Source: Streptomyces sp. NRRL F-5122
Lineage (GTDB): Bacteria > Actinomycetota > Actinomycetes > Streptomycetales > Streptomycetaceae
Length of the DNA: 64,000 nucleotides
NCBI RefSeq assembly: GCF_001507435.1
Contig: NZ_LMWH01000128.1
Location: forward strand, 62,001 to 126,000
Reading direction: 5' to 3'
The translations under genes and the position numbers were made by a program. The number at the start of each line of letters is the position of its first letter. The first letter of the stretch is position 1. The notes under the pieces were generated by a model. It saw only the letters and a program-made list of their open reading frames with translations, did not search any database and was not told where the DNA came from. Below, piece after piece: positions 7,696 to 15,123 of the stretch.

Positions 7696-8802
7696 CTAGA
7701 GCCGCTCCACCGCCGCCGCGATGCGTTCGTCCGTGGCCGTCAGGGCCACCCGGACGAACCTCTCGCCCGCGGGACCGTAGAAGTCACCGGGAGCGACCAG
7801 GATGCCCAGGTCGGCAAGGTGCGAGACCGTCTGCCAGCACGACTCGTCGCGGGTCGCCCACAGATACAGGCTCGCCTCGCTGTGCTCGATGCGGAAACCG
7901 TGCTTCAGCAGGGCCTCGCGCAGCATCGTCCGGCGGGCGGCGTAGCGCTCGCGCTGCTCACGCACATGCGCGTCGTCGCCCAGCGCGGCGACCACGGCCG
8001 CCTGCGTCGGTGCCGACGTCATCATGCCGCCGTGCTTGCGGATCTCCAGAAGAGGGCCGAGGACCGCCGGATCACCCGCCAGGAACGCCGCCCGGTAGCC
8101 TGCGAGGTTCGACCGCTTGGACAGCGAGTGCACCGCGACGATGCCGTCGTACGAACCGCCGCACACGTCCGGGTGCAGGACGGAGACCGGATCGGCCTCC
8201 CAGCCCAGTTCGAGGTAGCACTCGTCGGAGACGACCAGCACGCCGTGCTCACGCGCCCAGGACACGATCCGGGCCAGTTCCTCCTTGGCCAGCACCTTGC
8301 CCGTCGGGTTCGACGGCGAGTTGAGCCACAGCAGCTTCAGGTTCCCCGGGTCGAGCTCGGTCGGGTCGTCGTAGGCCACGTGGTCCGCGCGGGCCAGGCG
8401 CGCTCCGACCTCGTATGTCGGATAGGCCAGGCGCGGGTACGCGACCGTGTCGCCCGGACCGAGACCCAGCTGGGTCGGAAGCCAGGCGACGAGTTCCTTG
8501 GAGCCGACGACGGGCAGCACATGGCGGTGGGTGACGTTCCGGGCGCCCAGGCGGCGCTCCACCCAGCCCGTGATCGCGTCGCGCAGCTCGGGCGTGCCCC
8601 AGACGGTCGGATAGCCCGGGGAGTCCGCGGCCGCCACGAGCGCCTTCTGGATCAGCTCGGGAACCGGGTCGACCGGAGTGCCGACGGACAGGTCGACGAT
8701 TCCGCCCGCGTGCGCGGCGGCCGTCTTCTTGTAGGGCTCCAGCTTGTCCCAGGGGAAGGCCGGAAGCCGGTCGGATACTGCTGACACGGGGATCGGGCTC
8801 AC
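7696..8802 (-). CDS. dapC: Succinyldiaminopimelate transaminase
   Basis: 368 residues, class I/II PLP aminotransferase. Transfers the amino group from glutamate to N-succinyl-2-amino-6-ketopimelate in the succinylase lysine/DAP pathway. Fold-type I motifs are present: LSVGTPVDPVPELI, the NSPSNPTGKVL loop that binds PLP and substrate, the SDECYLELGW segment with the PLP Asp, and HSLSKRSNLAGYR containing the Schiff-base Lys229. Start is GTG at 8802 with a weak ribosome site; an in-frame GTG five codons later is an alternative. Lies directly downstream of the ferredoxin gene, the same pairing as fdxC-dapC in M. tuberculosis, and close to dapE. Confidence 0.9.
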   Translation of the reverse strand: MSPIPVSAVSDRLPAFPWDKLEPYKKTAAAHAGGIVDLSVGTPVDPVPELIQKALVAAADSPGYPTVWGTPELRDAITGWVERRLGARNVTHRHVLPVVGSKELVAWLPTQLGLGPGDTVAYPRLAYPTYEVGARLARADHVAYDDPTELDPGNLKLLWLNSPSNPTGKVLAKEELARIVSWAREHGVLVVSDECYLELGWEADPVSVLHPDVCGGSYDGIVAVHSLSKRSNLAGYRAAFLAGDPAVLGPLLEIRKHGGMMTSAPTQAAVVAALGDDAHVREQRERYAARRTMLREALLKHGFRIEHSEASLYLWATRDESCWQTVSHLADLGILVAPGDFYGPAGERFVRVALTATDERIAAAVERL

Positions 8803-8928
8803 TTTCTGCTACGACGGGCGCCCTTTTCGAGGCTGTGGGCGCCGAACGCCTCGGTCCCGTGCGGCGCGGCGGGCACCGTAAGGGACCGAGGCGGCGTCGG
8901 CCCATTCTGCTTCCGGGGCGCGTCGGCC

Positions 8929-8990
8929 GGTGCCGGGGGCCCGCCCGTGCTCGGCCCTTCGGGCCTGTGTGCACACGGACGCCCGGCACC
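8929..8990 (-). terminator. Long hairpin between fdxA and dapC
   Basis: GGTGCCGGG (8929-8937) pairs with CCCGGCACC (8982-8990), enclosing a smaller GGCCC-TTC-GGGCC hairpin. It lies just after the ferredoxin stop on the minus strand, so part of the fdxA transcripts may end here before dapC. Confidence 0.4.
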
Positions 8991-9005
8991 GGTGCGCCCC
9001 GTCGC

Positions 9006-9326
9006 TTACTGGTTCATCGGGGGCAGCGCCGCGATGAAGGGGTGGTCGCGCTCGATCAACCCCAGCTTGCTGGCACCACCGGGCGAGCCGAGCTCGTCGA
9101 AGAACTCGACGTTCGCCTTGTAGTAGTCCTTCCACTCCTCGGGAGTGTCATCCTCGTAGAAGATGGCCTCGACCGGGCAGACCGGCTCGCAGGCTCCACA
9201 GTCGACGCATTCGTCCGGGTGGATGTACAAGGACCGCTGGCCCTCGTAGATGCAGTCGACCGGGCACTCCTCGATGCACGCCTTGTCCTTGACGTCGACA
9301 CAAGGCTCTGCGATGACGTAGGTCAC
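9006..9326 (-). CDS. fdxA: 7Fe ferredoxin ([3Fe-4S][4Fe-4S])
   Basis: 106 residues, the standard length of actinobacterial seven-iron ferredoxins. Cysteines at 9, 17, 21, 25 and 40, 43, 46, 50 are spaced for one [3Fe-4S] and one [4Fe-4S] cluster (EPCVDVKDKACIEECPVDC and CVDCGACEPVCPVEA). A small electron carrier in the cytoplasm, used by various oxidoreductases and P450s; the specific partner is not evident. GTG start at 9326 with a strong GAGGAGG about ten bases upstream. Upstream of dapC in the same direction, separated by a 200-nt gap with a hairpin. Confidence 0.95.
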   Translation of the reverse strand: MTYVIAEPCVDVKDKACIEECPVDCIYEGQRSLYIHPDECVDCGACEPVCPVEAIFYEDDTPEEWKDYYKANVEFFDELGSPGGASKLGLIERDHPFIAALPPMNQ

Positions 9327-9466
9327 GCTGTCGTTCCTCCTCGGTAGGGCGCTGGCGGGCCTCTTCAGGCTCCGCCGCCTGGCGCGCGGGAGCGCGGCGT
9401 CGTCGATGCCCGCACCTAGTATCTCCGTTCCTGGGCATGATCCGAACAGGAGGGGTGAACTGACCT

Positions 9467-10567
9467 GTGGAAATCTCTGCGGGCGGACGGCTCGAGGTCC
9501 GAATCACCGCCGCTGACGTGGGAAAACGCGTCTCCGTACGGCGGTGGAGCGAACATGCCGCCGAGGGTGAGAGGTTCACCGATACGGTCGGTGTTCTCAC
9601 ATCATGGGACGACGGTGTGCTCATGATCACGCGGCGGGACGGACAGAGCGTCAGGATCGCCGAATCATCACTGGTCGCGGGCAAGGTCGTGCCCGCGGCA
9701 CCCCCGGCCGCCCGTCCCCGCGCGGACGCGTCGCGACGGGCCGCGGCGGCCCCGGCGCGCCCCAGGGGGCCCGTGGCCTTCTACGAGGAGCTGGCGCGGA
9801 TCTCCGCCCGGGCGTGGCAGCCGGTGGAGCGGGAGCGGATCGGCGACTGGGAGCTGCGTGCCGCCTCCGGATTCACCCGCCGGGCCAATTCGGTGCTGCC
9901 CCTCGGCGATCCCGGGACACCGCTGGACGAGGCGCTGGCGGCCGTACGGCGCTGGTACGCGGCGCGCGGCCTGCCGGCCCGGATACAGCTCGCCACCGGG
10001 GCGCAGGGCACCCAGGAACCGTTGCGCGCGGAGCTGGAGGCTCGTGGCTGGACACGGGAGGTCACCGCGGAGCTGTGGACCGGTGCACTGGCGCCCCTGG
10101 CGGACCGTGAGGCGCCCGGAGTCGTGCTGTCACGCACCGTGGACGAGCTGTGGCTCGCCCGCTACCGGCGCAGGGGGCTGGGCGAGGTGGCCCTGGAGGT
10201 ACTGGGCAGTGGGCCCTCGGTGTGGTTCGCGGCGGTGCCCGGCGCGGAAGGTGCCCCGCCTGCGGCGATCGGGCGATGTGTGGTGGACGGACGGTGGGCC
10301 GGTTTCGCGGCCGTGGAGGTCGACCCGGAGCAGCGCCGACGTGGCCTCGCCACGGCCGTGATGGCCGCACTGGCCCGGCAGGCGCTCCAGGAGGGCGCCT
10401 CGGCGGCCTGGCTCCAGGTGGAGGACGACAACGAGGGCGCGCGTACGCTGTACACGGGACTCGGCTTCGAGGCGCATCATGCCTATCACCACTACCGGGA
10501 GCCGGAGGGCTCCCGCGGTCCGGACGCCGGCGGCCGGGTGGTCACGGGTCCGGGACCGGTGGTGTGA
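9467..10567 (+). CDS. GNAT family N-acetyltransferase with N-terminal SH3-like domain
   Basis: 366 residues in two parts. Residues 1-75 (LEVRITAADVGKRVSVRRW, then a beta-rich stretch to SSLVAGKVV) look like a small barrel domain, and after an Ala/Arg linker residues 105-355 form a GNAT-type region. The acetyl-CoA motif V-x-x-x-x-R-R-x-G-L-A is clear as VEVDPEQRRRGLATAVMAA, followed by WLQVEDDNEGARTLYTGLGFE. Acceptor unknown. GTG start at 9467 with AGGAGGGG at about 9449. The stop overlaps the GTG start of the next gene (GTGA), so the two are likely one operon. Confidence 0.85.
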   Translation: MEISAGGRLEVRITAADVGKRVSVRRWSEHAAEGERFTDTVGVLTSWDDGVLMITRRDGQSVRIAESSLVAGKVVPAAPPAARPRADASRRAAAAPARPRGPVAFYEELARISARAWQPVERERIGDWELRAASGFTRRANSVLPLGDPGTPLDEALAAVRRWYAARGLPARIQLATGAQGTQEPLRAELEARGWTREVTAELWTGALAPLADREAPGVVLSRTVDELWLARYRRRGLGEVALEVLGSGPSVWFAAVPGAEGAPPAAIGRCVVDGRWAGFAAVEVDPEQRRRGLATAVMAALARQALQEGASAAWLQVEDDNEGARTLYTGLGFEAHHAYHHYREPEGSRGPDAGGRVVTGPGPVV

Positions 10568-11436
10568 GAGGTTTCGGGACCGCCATGCACGCCCCCTATC
10601 CCCCGAAGCCGGAACGGGCCGCCGAGGTGCGGCGCCGTTTCGGCGAAGAGGCCCGCTCCGCGCGGCCCGATCTCGCGGCCCTGTGCCTGCTCGTGTGCGC
10701 GGCGGCGGACGGAACGCTGGACGAGCCCGGGATGGACGCCGCGCAGATCGAGCTGGACCGGCTGGCCGGACAGCTGCCGTTCGCACCGGGCGGGCCCGGG
10801 GCCTGGGCGAGCGCCCTCGCCGGGCTGCTCGGCGAGCGGCACGGGTTCCACGGCGCCCCCGCCGACTACGAGCGGCTGCAGTCCTCGCTGCTGCACGAGG
10901 TGCTGCGCCGGCGACGCGGGCTGCCGATCCTGCTGTCGGTGGTGTGGATCGAGGTGGCGCGGCGGGCGGGCGCACCGGTGTACGGGGTCGCGCTGCCCGG
11001 CCACTTCGTCGTCGGGTTCGGCCCGGTGGCGGACCAGGTCCTGGCCGACCCCTTCGACGGGGGCCGGGTGCTGTCGGGCGACGACGCCGGGATGCTGGTC
11101 GCCGGGGCCACGGGAGCGCCGCTCGAACCGTCGATGCTCGCGCCCGCGGATCCGCTTCAGGTCGTGCTGCGGGTGCTCAACAACGTACGCGCGTGGGCCG
11201 CCGCCCGACCGGAACGGTCGGATGTCGCCCTGTGGGCAGTCGAGTTGTCGCTGCTGCTGCCTGCCCACCCGGCACGGCTGCGCTACGAGCGCGCTCAACT
11301 GCTCGTGCAGCGAGGGGAATTCCTGCAAGGGGCCGCGGAACTCGACGCGTATGCCGACGTGCTGTCCGCCGTCGACGAGGAGGCCGCCGACCGGATGCGG
11401 GGTCAGGCCCAGGCGGCCCGGGCGATGCTCAACTGA
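10564..11436 (+). CDS. Transglutaminase-like/SirB1-type protein
   Basis: About 290 residues. The central part (GLPILLSVVWIEVARRAGAP, then VYGVALPGHFVVGFG and VLADPFDGG) matches the SirB1/transglutaminase-like domain with the His of GHFVV and the Asp of ADPF; the usual catalytic Cys position is not evident, as in many SirB1 proteins. The C-terminal part (residues 200-285) is helical and TPR-like (LRYERAQLLVQRGEFLQGA). Function unknown. The GTG at 10564 overlaps the GNAT stop (GTGA); an internal ATG at 10585 is the alternative start. The pair with a GNAT protein suggests a common but undefined process. Confidence 0.75.
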   Translation: MRGFGTAMHAPYPPKPERAAEVRRRFGEEARSARPDLAALCLLVCAAADGTLDEPGMDAAQIELDRLAGQLPFAPGGPGAWASALAGLLGERHGFHGAPADYERLQSSLLHEVLRRRRGLPILLSVVWIEVARRAGAPVYGVALPGHFVVGFGPVADQVLADPFDGGRVLSGDDAGMLVAGATGAPLEPSMLAPADPLQVVLRVLNNVRAWAAARPERSDVALWAVELSLLLPAHPARLRYERAQLLVQRGEFLQGAAELDAYADVLSAVDEEAADRMRGQAQAARAMLN

Positions 11437-11438
11437 GG

Positions 11439-11485
11439 ACTCGGCCGGACACCGTGGCGGTGCCGTGCCACGTGCGCGGCCGAGT
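11439..11485. terminator. Bidirectional terminator hairpin
   Basis: ACTCGGCCG (11439-11447) pairs with CGGCCGAGT (11477-11485), with inner pairing around GTGGC/GCCAC. It lies between the convergent transglutaminase-like and response-regulator genes. Confidence 0.55.
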
Positions 11486-11515
11486 GGGGCACGGTGGCCG
11501 AGCCCCGTACGGGCG

Positions 11516-12130
11516 CTACAGCCACCCTTTCTCGCGCGCGATCCGGACCGCCTCCGCCCGGTTGCGCACCGCGAGTTTCTGGATCGCCGTCGAGAGGTAG
11601 TTGCGGACCGTGCCCTGGGACAGGTGCAGCGCCGCGGCCAGTTCCGCGTTGGTGGCGCCGCCCGCCGCCGCGCGCAGCACCTCGCGCTCGCGGTCGGTCA
11701 GCGGATTGGCGCCGTCGGCGAGGGCGGCCGCCGCCAGTGTCGGGTCGATCACGCGCTCACCGGCGAGCACCTTCCGCACGGCCTCGGCGAGTTGGGCCGC
11801 GGGCGCGTCCTTCACCAGGAAGGCGTCGGCGCCCGCCTCCATCGCGGAGCGCAGGTAGCCGGGCCGCCCGAACGTGGTGAGGACGACCACCTTGAGGGCC
11901 GGGAACTCCCGTCGGAGTTCGGCCGCCGCCTCGATCCCGGTGGCACCGGGCATCTCGATGTCGAGCAGCGCCACGTCCACCCCGTGGGCGCGCGCCGCCG
12001 CCAGCACCTCGTCGCCGCGGGCGACCTGGGCGACGACCTCGATGTCCTCCTCCAGCCCCAGCAGCGCTGCCAGCGCCTCCCGGACCATCGACTGGTCCTC
12101 GGCGAGCAGGACCTTGATCGTGCGGCTCAT
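11516..12130 (-). CDS. LuxR/NarL-family response regulator
   Basis: 204 residues. Receiver domain at 1-120 with the acidic pair E11/D12, phosphoacceptor Asp57 (VALLDIEMPG), Thr85 and Lys107 (LVKDAPA). LuxR-type HTH at about 140-204 (LTDREREVLRAAAGGATNAE). Partner of the overlapping histidine kinase, which precedes it with an ATGA overlap. The four-gene order ATPase-permease-kinase-regulator is the actinobacterial/Bacillus arrangement in which the regulator controls its own ABC exporter, as with DesKR-like or YvfTU-like systems. A perfect inverted repeat upstream of the operon is a candidate binding site. Signal unknown. Confidence 0.93.
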   Translation of the reverse strand: MSRTIKVLLAEDQSMVREALAALLGLEEDIEVVAQVARGDEVLAAARAHGVDVALLDIEMPGATGIEAAAELRREFPALKVVVLTTFGRPGYLRSAMEAGADAFLVKDAPAAQLAEAVRKVLAGERVIDPTLAAAALADGANPLTDREREVLRAAAGGATNAELAAALHLSQGTVRNYLSTAIQKLAVRNRAEAVRIAREKGWL

Positions 12131-13320
12131 GCCCCGGATCCTACGTCGGCCCCGCTGTCGGCCGGCACGCGGGCGACCAGCCGGAATCCGTGCTTGACGC
12201 GGCCCGCCTCCAGCGTCCCGCCGACCTTCTCCAGCCGCTCGGTCAGACCGGTCAGCCCGTTTCCGGGGGCCCTGCCCGAGCCGCCCGAGCCGTTGTCCTC
12301 CACGCAGAGCTCCAGCACCGGGCCGTCCAGGGTCTGCCGCCGGAGCACCTCCACCGTGCAGCGCTCCGCGCCGCTGTGCCGTACGACGTTGGTGACCGCC
12401 TCGCGCAGCGCCCAGGCCAGGGCGGACCCGTTGTCCTCCGGGACGCCGGCGAGGTCGGGTTCCGCCGGCACCTGCGCCGTGACCCCGGCGGCCGTCAGGG
12501 CGACCTGTGCCCCCGCGAGTTCGGCCGCCAGGCGGGGGCGCCGGTAGCCGGTGACCGCCTCGCGCACGTCGACGAGGGCCTGGCGGCTGACCTGTTCGAT
12601 GTCGGCCACCTGCTGGGCCGCCTTGTCCGGATGGCCGGGGAGCATGCGACCGGCGAGCTCGCTCTTCAGGGTGATCAGGGAGAGCGAGTGGCCGAGCAGG
12701 TCGTGCAGATCACGGGCCAGCCGCAACCGCTCCTCATTGGCGGCGAGCTGGGCGACGGTGGCCCGGGCCTTGCGCAACTCGATCGTCGTCCGGATCAGCT
12801 GGCCGACGCCTGTCATCGCGTACCCGATGAGCAGCACCAGGACGACCAGGCTCCACAGGTCGTCCTCGCCGAGGCGCAGTGCGATGAGGAGCATCGCGGC
12901 GGCCGTGACGGGGATCGTCCAGTAGGCCGTCCGCAGCGGCAGGGTCGCCCCGCAGGCAACGGAGACGTAGACGAAGAGACCGAGCCAGGCCGAGCCGAGC
13001 GAGAAGGACAGCGCGGCGGCGAGAACGGCGAGGACGACGATGAGGCCACCGGCGAACGGGCGGGAGCTCGGACGTCCCATGTTCCGGAAGACGAGCATCA
13101 GATAGACCCCGACGAAGGCCACAAGGCCCAGCCAGCCGGCCACGGTGCCCGCGGTGGCGTGGTTCCCGGCGGCGAGGTCGTGGACCGGCGAGCTGAGGAA
13201 GACCAGCCACACGCCGATCCACAGCGACTTGCGCAGCAGTTCGGGACGGTTGCTGGGCGACTGCCCGAGACGCATCAGCCGCTCCGCCCGGGCTTCGTGG
13301 GTCCGCGGGTCCTCTGTCAT
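12127..13320 (-). CDS. Sensor histidine kinase (HisKA_3 type)
   Basis: 397 residues. The N-terminal half has about five to six membrane helices (from WIGVWLVFLSS near residue 33 to LVVLVLLIGYAM near 170). The dimerisation and phosphoacceptor helix contains His206 in RLARDLHDLLGHSLSLI, the HisKA_3 hallmark. The C-terminal HATPase_c domain carries REAVTNVVRHSGA (N box), VEDNGSGG and GNGLTGLTERLE (G boxes). It phosphorylates the LuxR-type regulator. ATG at 13320 is favoured because GAAGG lies ten bases upstream; a GTG at 13329 overlapping the permease stop (GTGA) is the alternative. No large extracytoplasmic loop is visible, so an intramembrane or lipid-linked signal is plausible. Confidence 0.92.
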   Translation of the reverse strand: MTEDPRTHEARAERLMRLGQSPSNRPELLRKSLWIGVWLVFLSSPVHDLAAGNHATAGTVAGWLGLVAFVGVYLMLVFRNMGRPSSRPFAGGLIVVLAVLAAALSFSLGSAWLGLFVYVSVACGATLPLRTAYWTIPVTAAAMLLIALRLGEDDLWSLVVLVLLIGYAMTGVGQLIRTTIELRKARATVAQLAANEERLRLARDLHDLLGHSLSLITLKSELAGRMLPGHPDKAAQQVADIEQVSRQALVDVREAVTGYRRPRLAAELAGAQVALTAAGVTAQVPAEPDLAGVPEDNGSALAWALREAVTNVVRHSGAERCTVEVLRRQTLDGPVLELCVEDNGSGGSGRAPGNGLTGLTERLEKVGGTLEAGRVKHGFRLVARVPADSGADVGSGA

Positions 13321-13325
13321 CGCGC

Positions 13326-14069
13326 TCACGCCTTCAGCGTGTCCTTCCGGTACAGCCAGGCCGCCCCACCCGCGAACAGCACGAAGAACGCGACGAGGAC
13401 GGCGATGTCCTCGGCGTGCGGGGCCCGGCTCTGTTCGATGGCCTGTCCGAGGGCAGCGTACGCATGGGTGGGCAGCCATTTCGCGATGTCCTGCAGCCAG
13501 CCCGGGAAGACCGCCGACGGCCACCACAGGCCGCCGAGGATCGACAGGCCGAAGTAGGTGATCATGGTGATCGGGCGGACGGCGTCACCGCTGGCGAGGT
13601 AGCCGATGGCCACACCGAGCGCGGCGAAGACCAGGCTGCCTGCCCAGATGGCCCCGGTGAGGGCGAGCCACTGCCAGGCGTCCAGACGGACGTCCTTCAG
13701 GGCCGCCGCGACCACGAAGACGACGACGATGGACGGCAGACTGACCACGGCCGCGCTGGCGGTCTTGGCGAGGACGTAGCCGCGCCCGGGCAGGGTGGTC
13801 AGCCGCAGCTGCCGCACCCAGCCGTTCTCCCGCTCCTTGGCGATGCGCTCGCTGTTGCCCATCAGCACGGCGGTCAGGGCACCGAAGGACGCCATGGAGA
13901 CCATCATGTACGTCGATACGGTCAGATCGCTCCCGGTGACCTTGGTGGTCGGACCGCCGGAGGTGCTCGAGATCAGCAGGAACAGGGCCGAGGGGTAGAT
14001 CACCGAGAAGAACAGGAACTTGCGGTTGCGCAGTGCGCGGGCGAGTTCCAGCTTGATGAGGCTGTTCAT
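13326..14069 (-). CDS. ABC-2 type transporter permease
   Basis: 247 residues with six predicted membrane helices (LFFSVIYPSALFLLISS near the N-terminus, then clusters to VLVAFFVLFAGGAAWLYR at the C-terminus). ABC-2 exporter permease of the size seen beside DesK/YvfT-type kinases. Partner of the ATPase encoded immediately upstream, with which it overlaps by ATGA. Substrate unknown; antibiotic, lipid or peptide export is typical of the class but not shown here. Confidence 0.88.
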   Translation of the reverse strand: MNSLIKLELARALRNRKFLFFSVIYPSALFLLISSTSGGPTTKVTGSDLTVSTYMMVSMASFGALTAVLMGNSERIAKERENGWVRQLRLTTLPGRGYVLAKTASAAVVSLPSIVVVFVVAAALKDVRLDAWQWLALTGAIWAGSLVFAALGVAIGYLASGDAVRPITMITYFGLSILGGLWWPSAVFPGWLQDIAKWLPTHAYAALGQAIEQSRAPHAEDIAVLVAFFVLFAGGAAWLYRKDTLKA

Positions 14070-14989
14070 GACTGCCGGGCCTCCTCGGCCTCAGTGATGG
14101 CGACAAAGGCCTGCTCGAGCCCGAGACCGGCGACTTCGAGGTTGCGGGGGTAGACACCGAGGCCGTACAGCGCGTGGACGGTGGCGTCGGCGTCGGTGGA
14201 CTGGATGCGGACGGTCTGCCCGGAGACGTCTATCGAGGTCAGGAAGGGCAGCGCGCGCAGCGGAGCCTCGTCGATCGTGCCCTCCAGGTCGAAGGAGACC
14301 CGGCGGGCACCCGCCTTCGCCTTGATCTCGGCGGCGGTGCCGTCGGCGAGGAGCCGCCCGCGGTGCAGGACCAGGACCCGGTCGGCGATCGCGTCGGCCT
14401 CTTCTAGGTAGTGCGTGGCGAACAGCACCGTGCGTCCCTGATCCGCCTGCTCGCGCATGGTGGCCCAGAATGCCTGGCGGGCCGCCACGTCCATGCCGGT
14501 GGTCGGCTCGTCGAGGACGATCAGATCGCTGTCGCCCGCGGTGGCGAGGGCGAAGCGGACGCGCTGCGCCTGACCTCCGGAGAGCTTGTTGACCTTGCGG
14601 TCGGCGATCTGCGAGATGCCCGCGCGGGCGAGCACATCGGCGGGCTTGTACGGCTTCGGGTGCAGATCGCAGGCGAGCCTGACCAGCTCGGCGACGGTGA
14701 CCTCGTCCATCAGGCCACCGCTCTGCAGCATGGCGCCCACGCGCCCCGCGACGATGGCCTCGCGCGGGCCGGTCCCGAACACCCGGACCGTGCCGTCGTC
14801 GGCGTGCTTGAGGCCGAGCAGCAGGTCGAGGGCGGTCGACTTGCCGGCCCCGTTCGGCCCGAGCAGGGCCACCGTCTCGCCCGGGTGCAGCTCGAGTGAC
14901 AGCCCGTCGACGGCCCGGACGTCCCCGTAGGCCTTGGTCACGCGGTCGAACCCGACCACCGGTCCGGTGGTCGTACGTGTCGTCGTCAT
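14066..14989 (-). CDS. ABC transporter ATP-binding protein (exporter type)
   Basis: 307 residues. Walker A LLGPNGAGKST at about 43-53, Q loop MLQSGGL, ABC signature LSGGQAQRVRFALA, Walker B LIVLDEPTTGMD, and switch His in FATHYLEEAD. DrrA/CcmA-like family with a C-terminal extension of about 85 residues. First gene of the operon with the ABC-2 permease, kinase and regulator, all joined by 4-nt or near overlaps. The inverted repeat at 15046-15065 lies 57-76 nt upstream of its start and may bind the regulator. Confidence 0.92.
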   Translation of the reverse strand: MTTTRTTTGPVVGFDRVTKAYGDVRAVDGLSLELHPGETVALLGPNGAGKSTALDLLLGLKHADDGTVRVFGTGPREAIVAGRVGAMLQSGGLMDEVTVAELVRLACDLHPKPYKPADVLARAGISQIADRKVNKLSGGQAQRVRFALATAGDSDLIVLDEPTTGMDVAARQAFWATMREQADQGRTVLFATHYLEEADAIADRVLVLHRGRLLADGTAAEIKAKAGARRVSFDLEGTIDEAPLRALPFLTSIDVSGQTVRIQSTDADATVHALYGLGVYPRNLEVAGLGLEQAFVAITEAEEARQS

Positions 14990-15045
14990 GGCCCCATCGT
15001 GGCGGTGCCCGGGCCCCGCGGGGCAGTGCCGGGCGTCGTCACTCC

Positions 15046-15065
15046 GGCATGACAGATGTCATGCC
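15046..15065 (-). promoter_or_regulatory. Perfect inverted repeat upstream of ABC-two-component operon
   Basis: GGCATGACA (15046-15054), a 2-nt centre, and TGTCATGCC (15057-15065) form a perfect dyad. Position, symmetry and length fit an operator for a dimeric LuxR-type response regulator, most likely the one encoded at the end of this operon. Binding is inferred. Confidence 0.55.
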
Positions 15066-15079
15066 GCACACGACGGCGA

Positions 15080-15109
15080 AAGGGCGCCCGGTCGGGACCG
15101 GGCGCCCTT
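15080..15109. terminator. Strong hairpin terminator
   Basis: AAGGGCGCCCGGTC (15080-15093) and GACCGGGCGCCCTT (15096-15109) pair perfectly. On the minus strand the hairpin lies 14 nt after the stop of the large peptidoglycan-binding-like protein gene, separating it from the ABC-two-component operon. Confidence 0.75.
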
Positions 15110-15123
15110 CTGTGCCGCTTCGG

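Noticed and set aside
12190..13557. 455-codon open frame opposite the histidine kinase
   Set aside because: The kinase strand carries clear H, N and G boxes; the opposite frame is rich in Arg, Gly and Gln with no domain.
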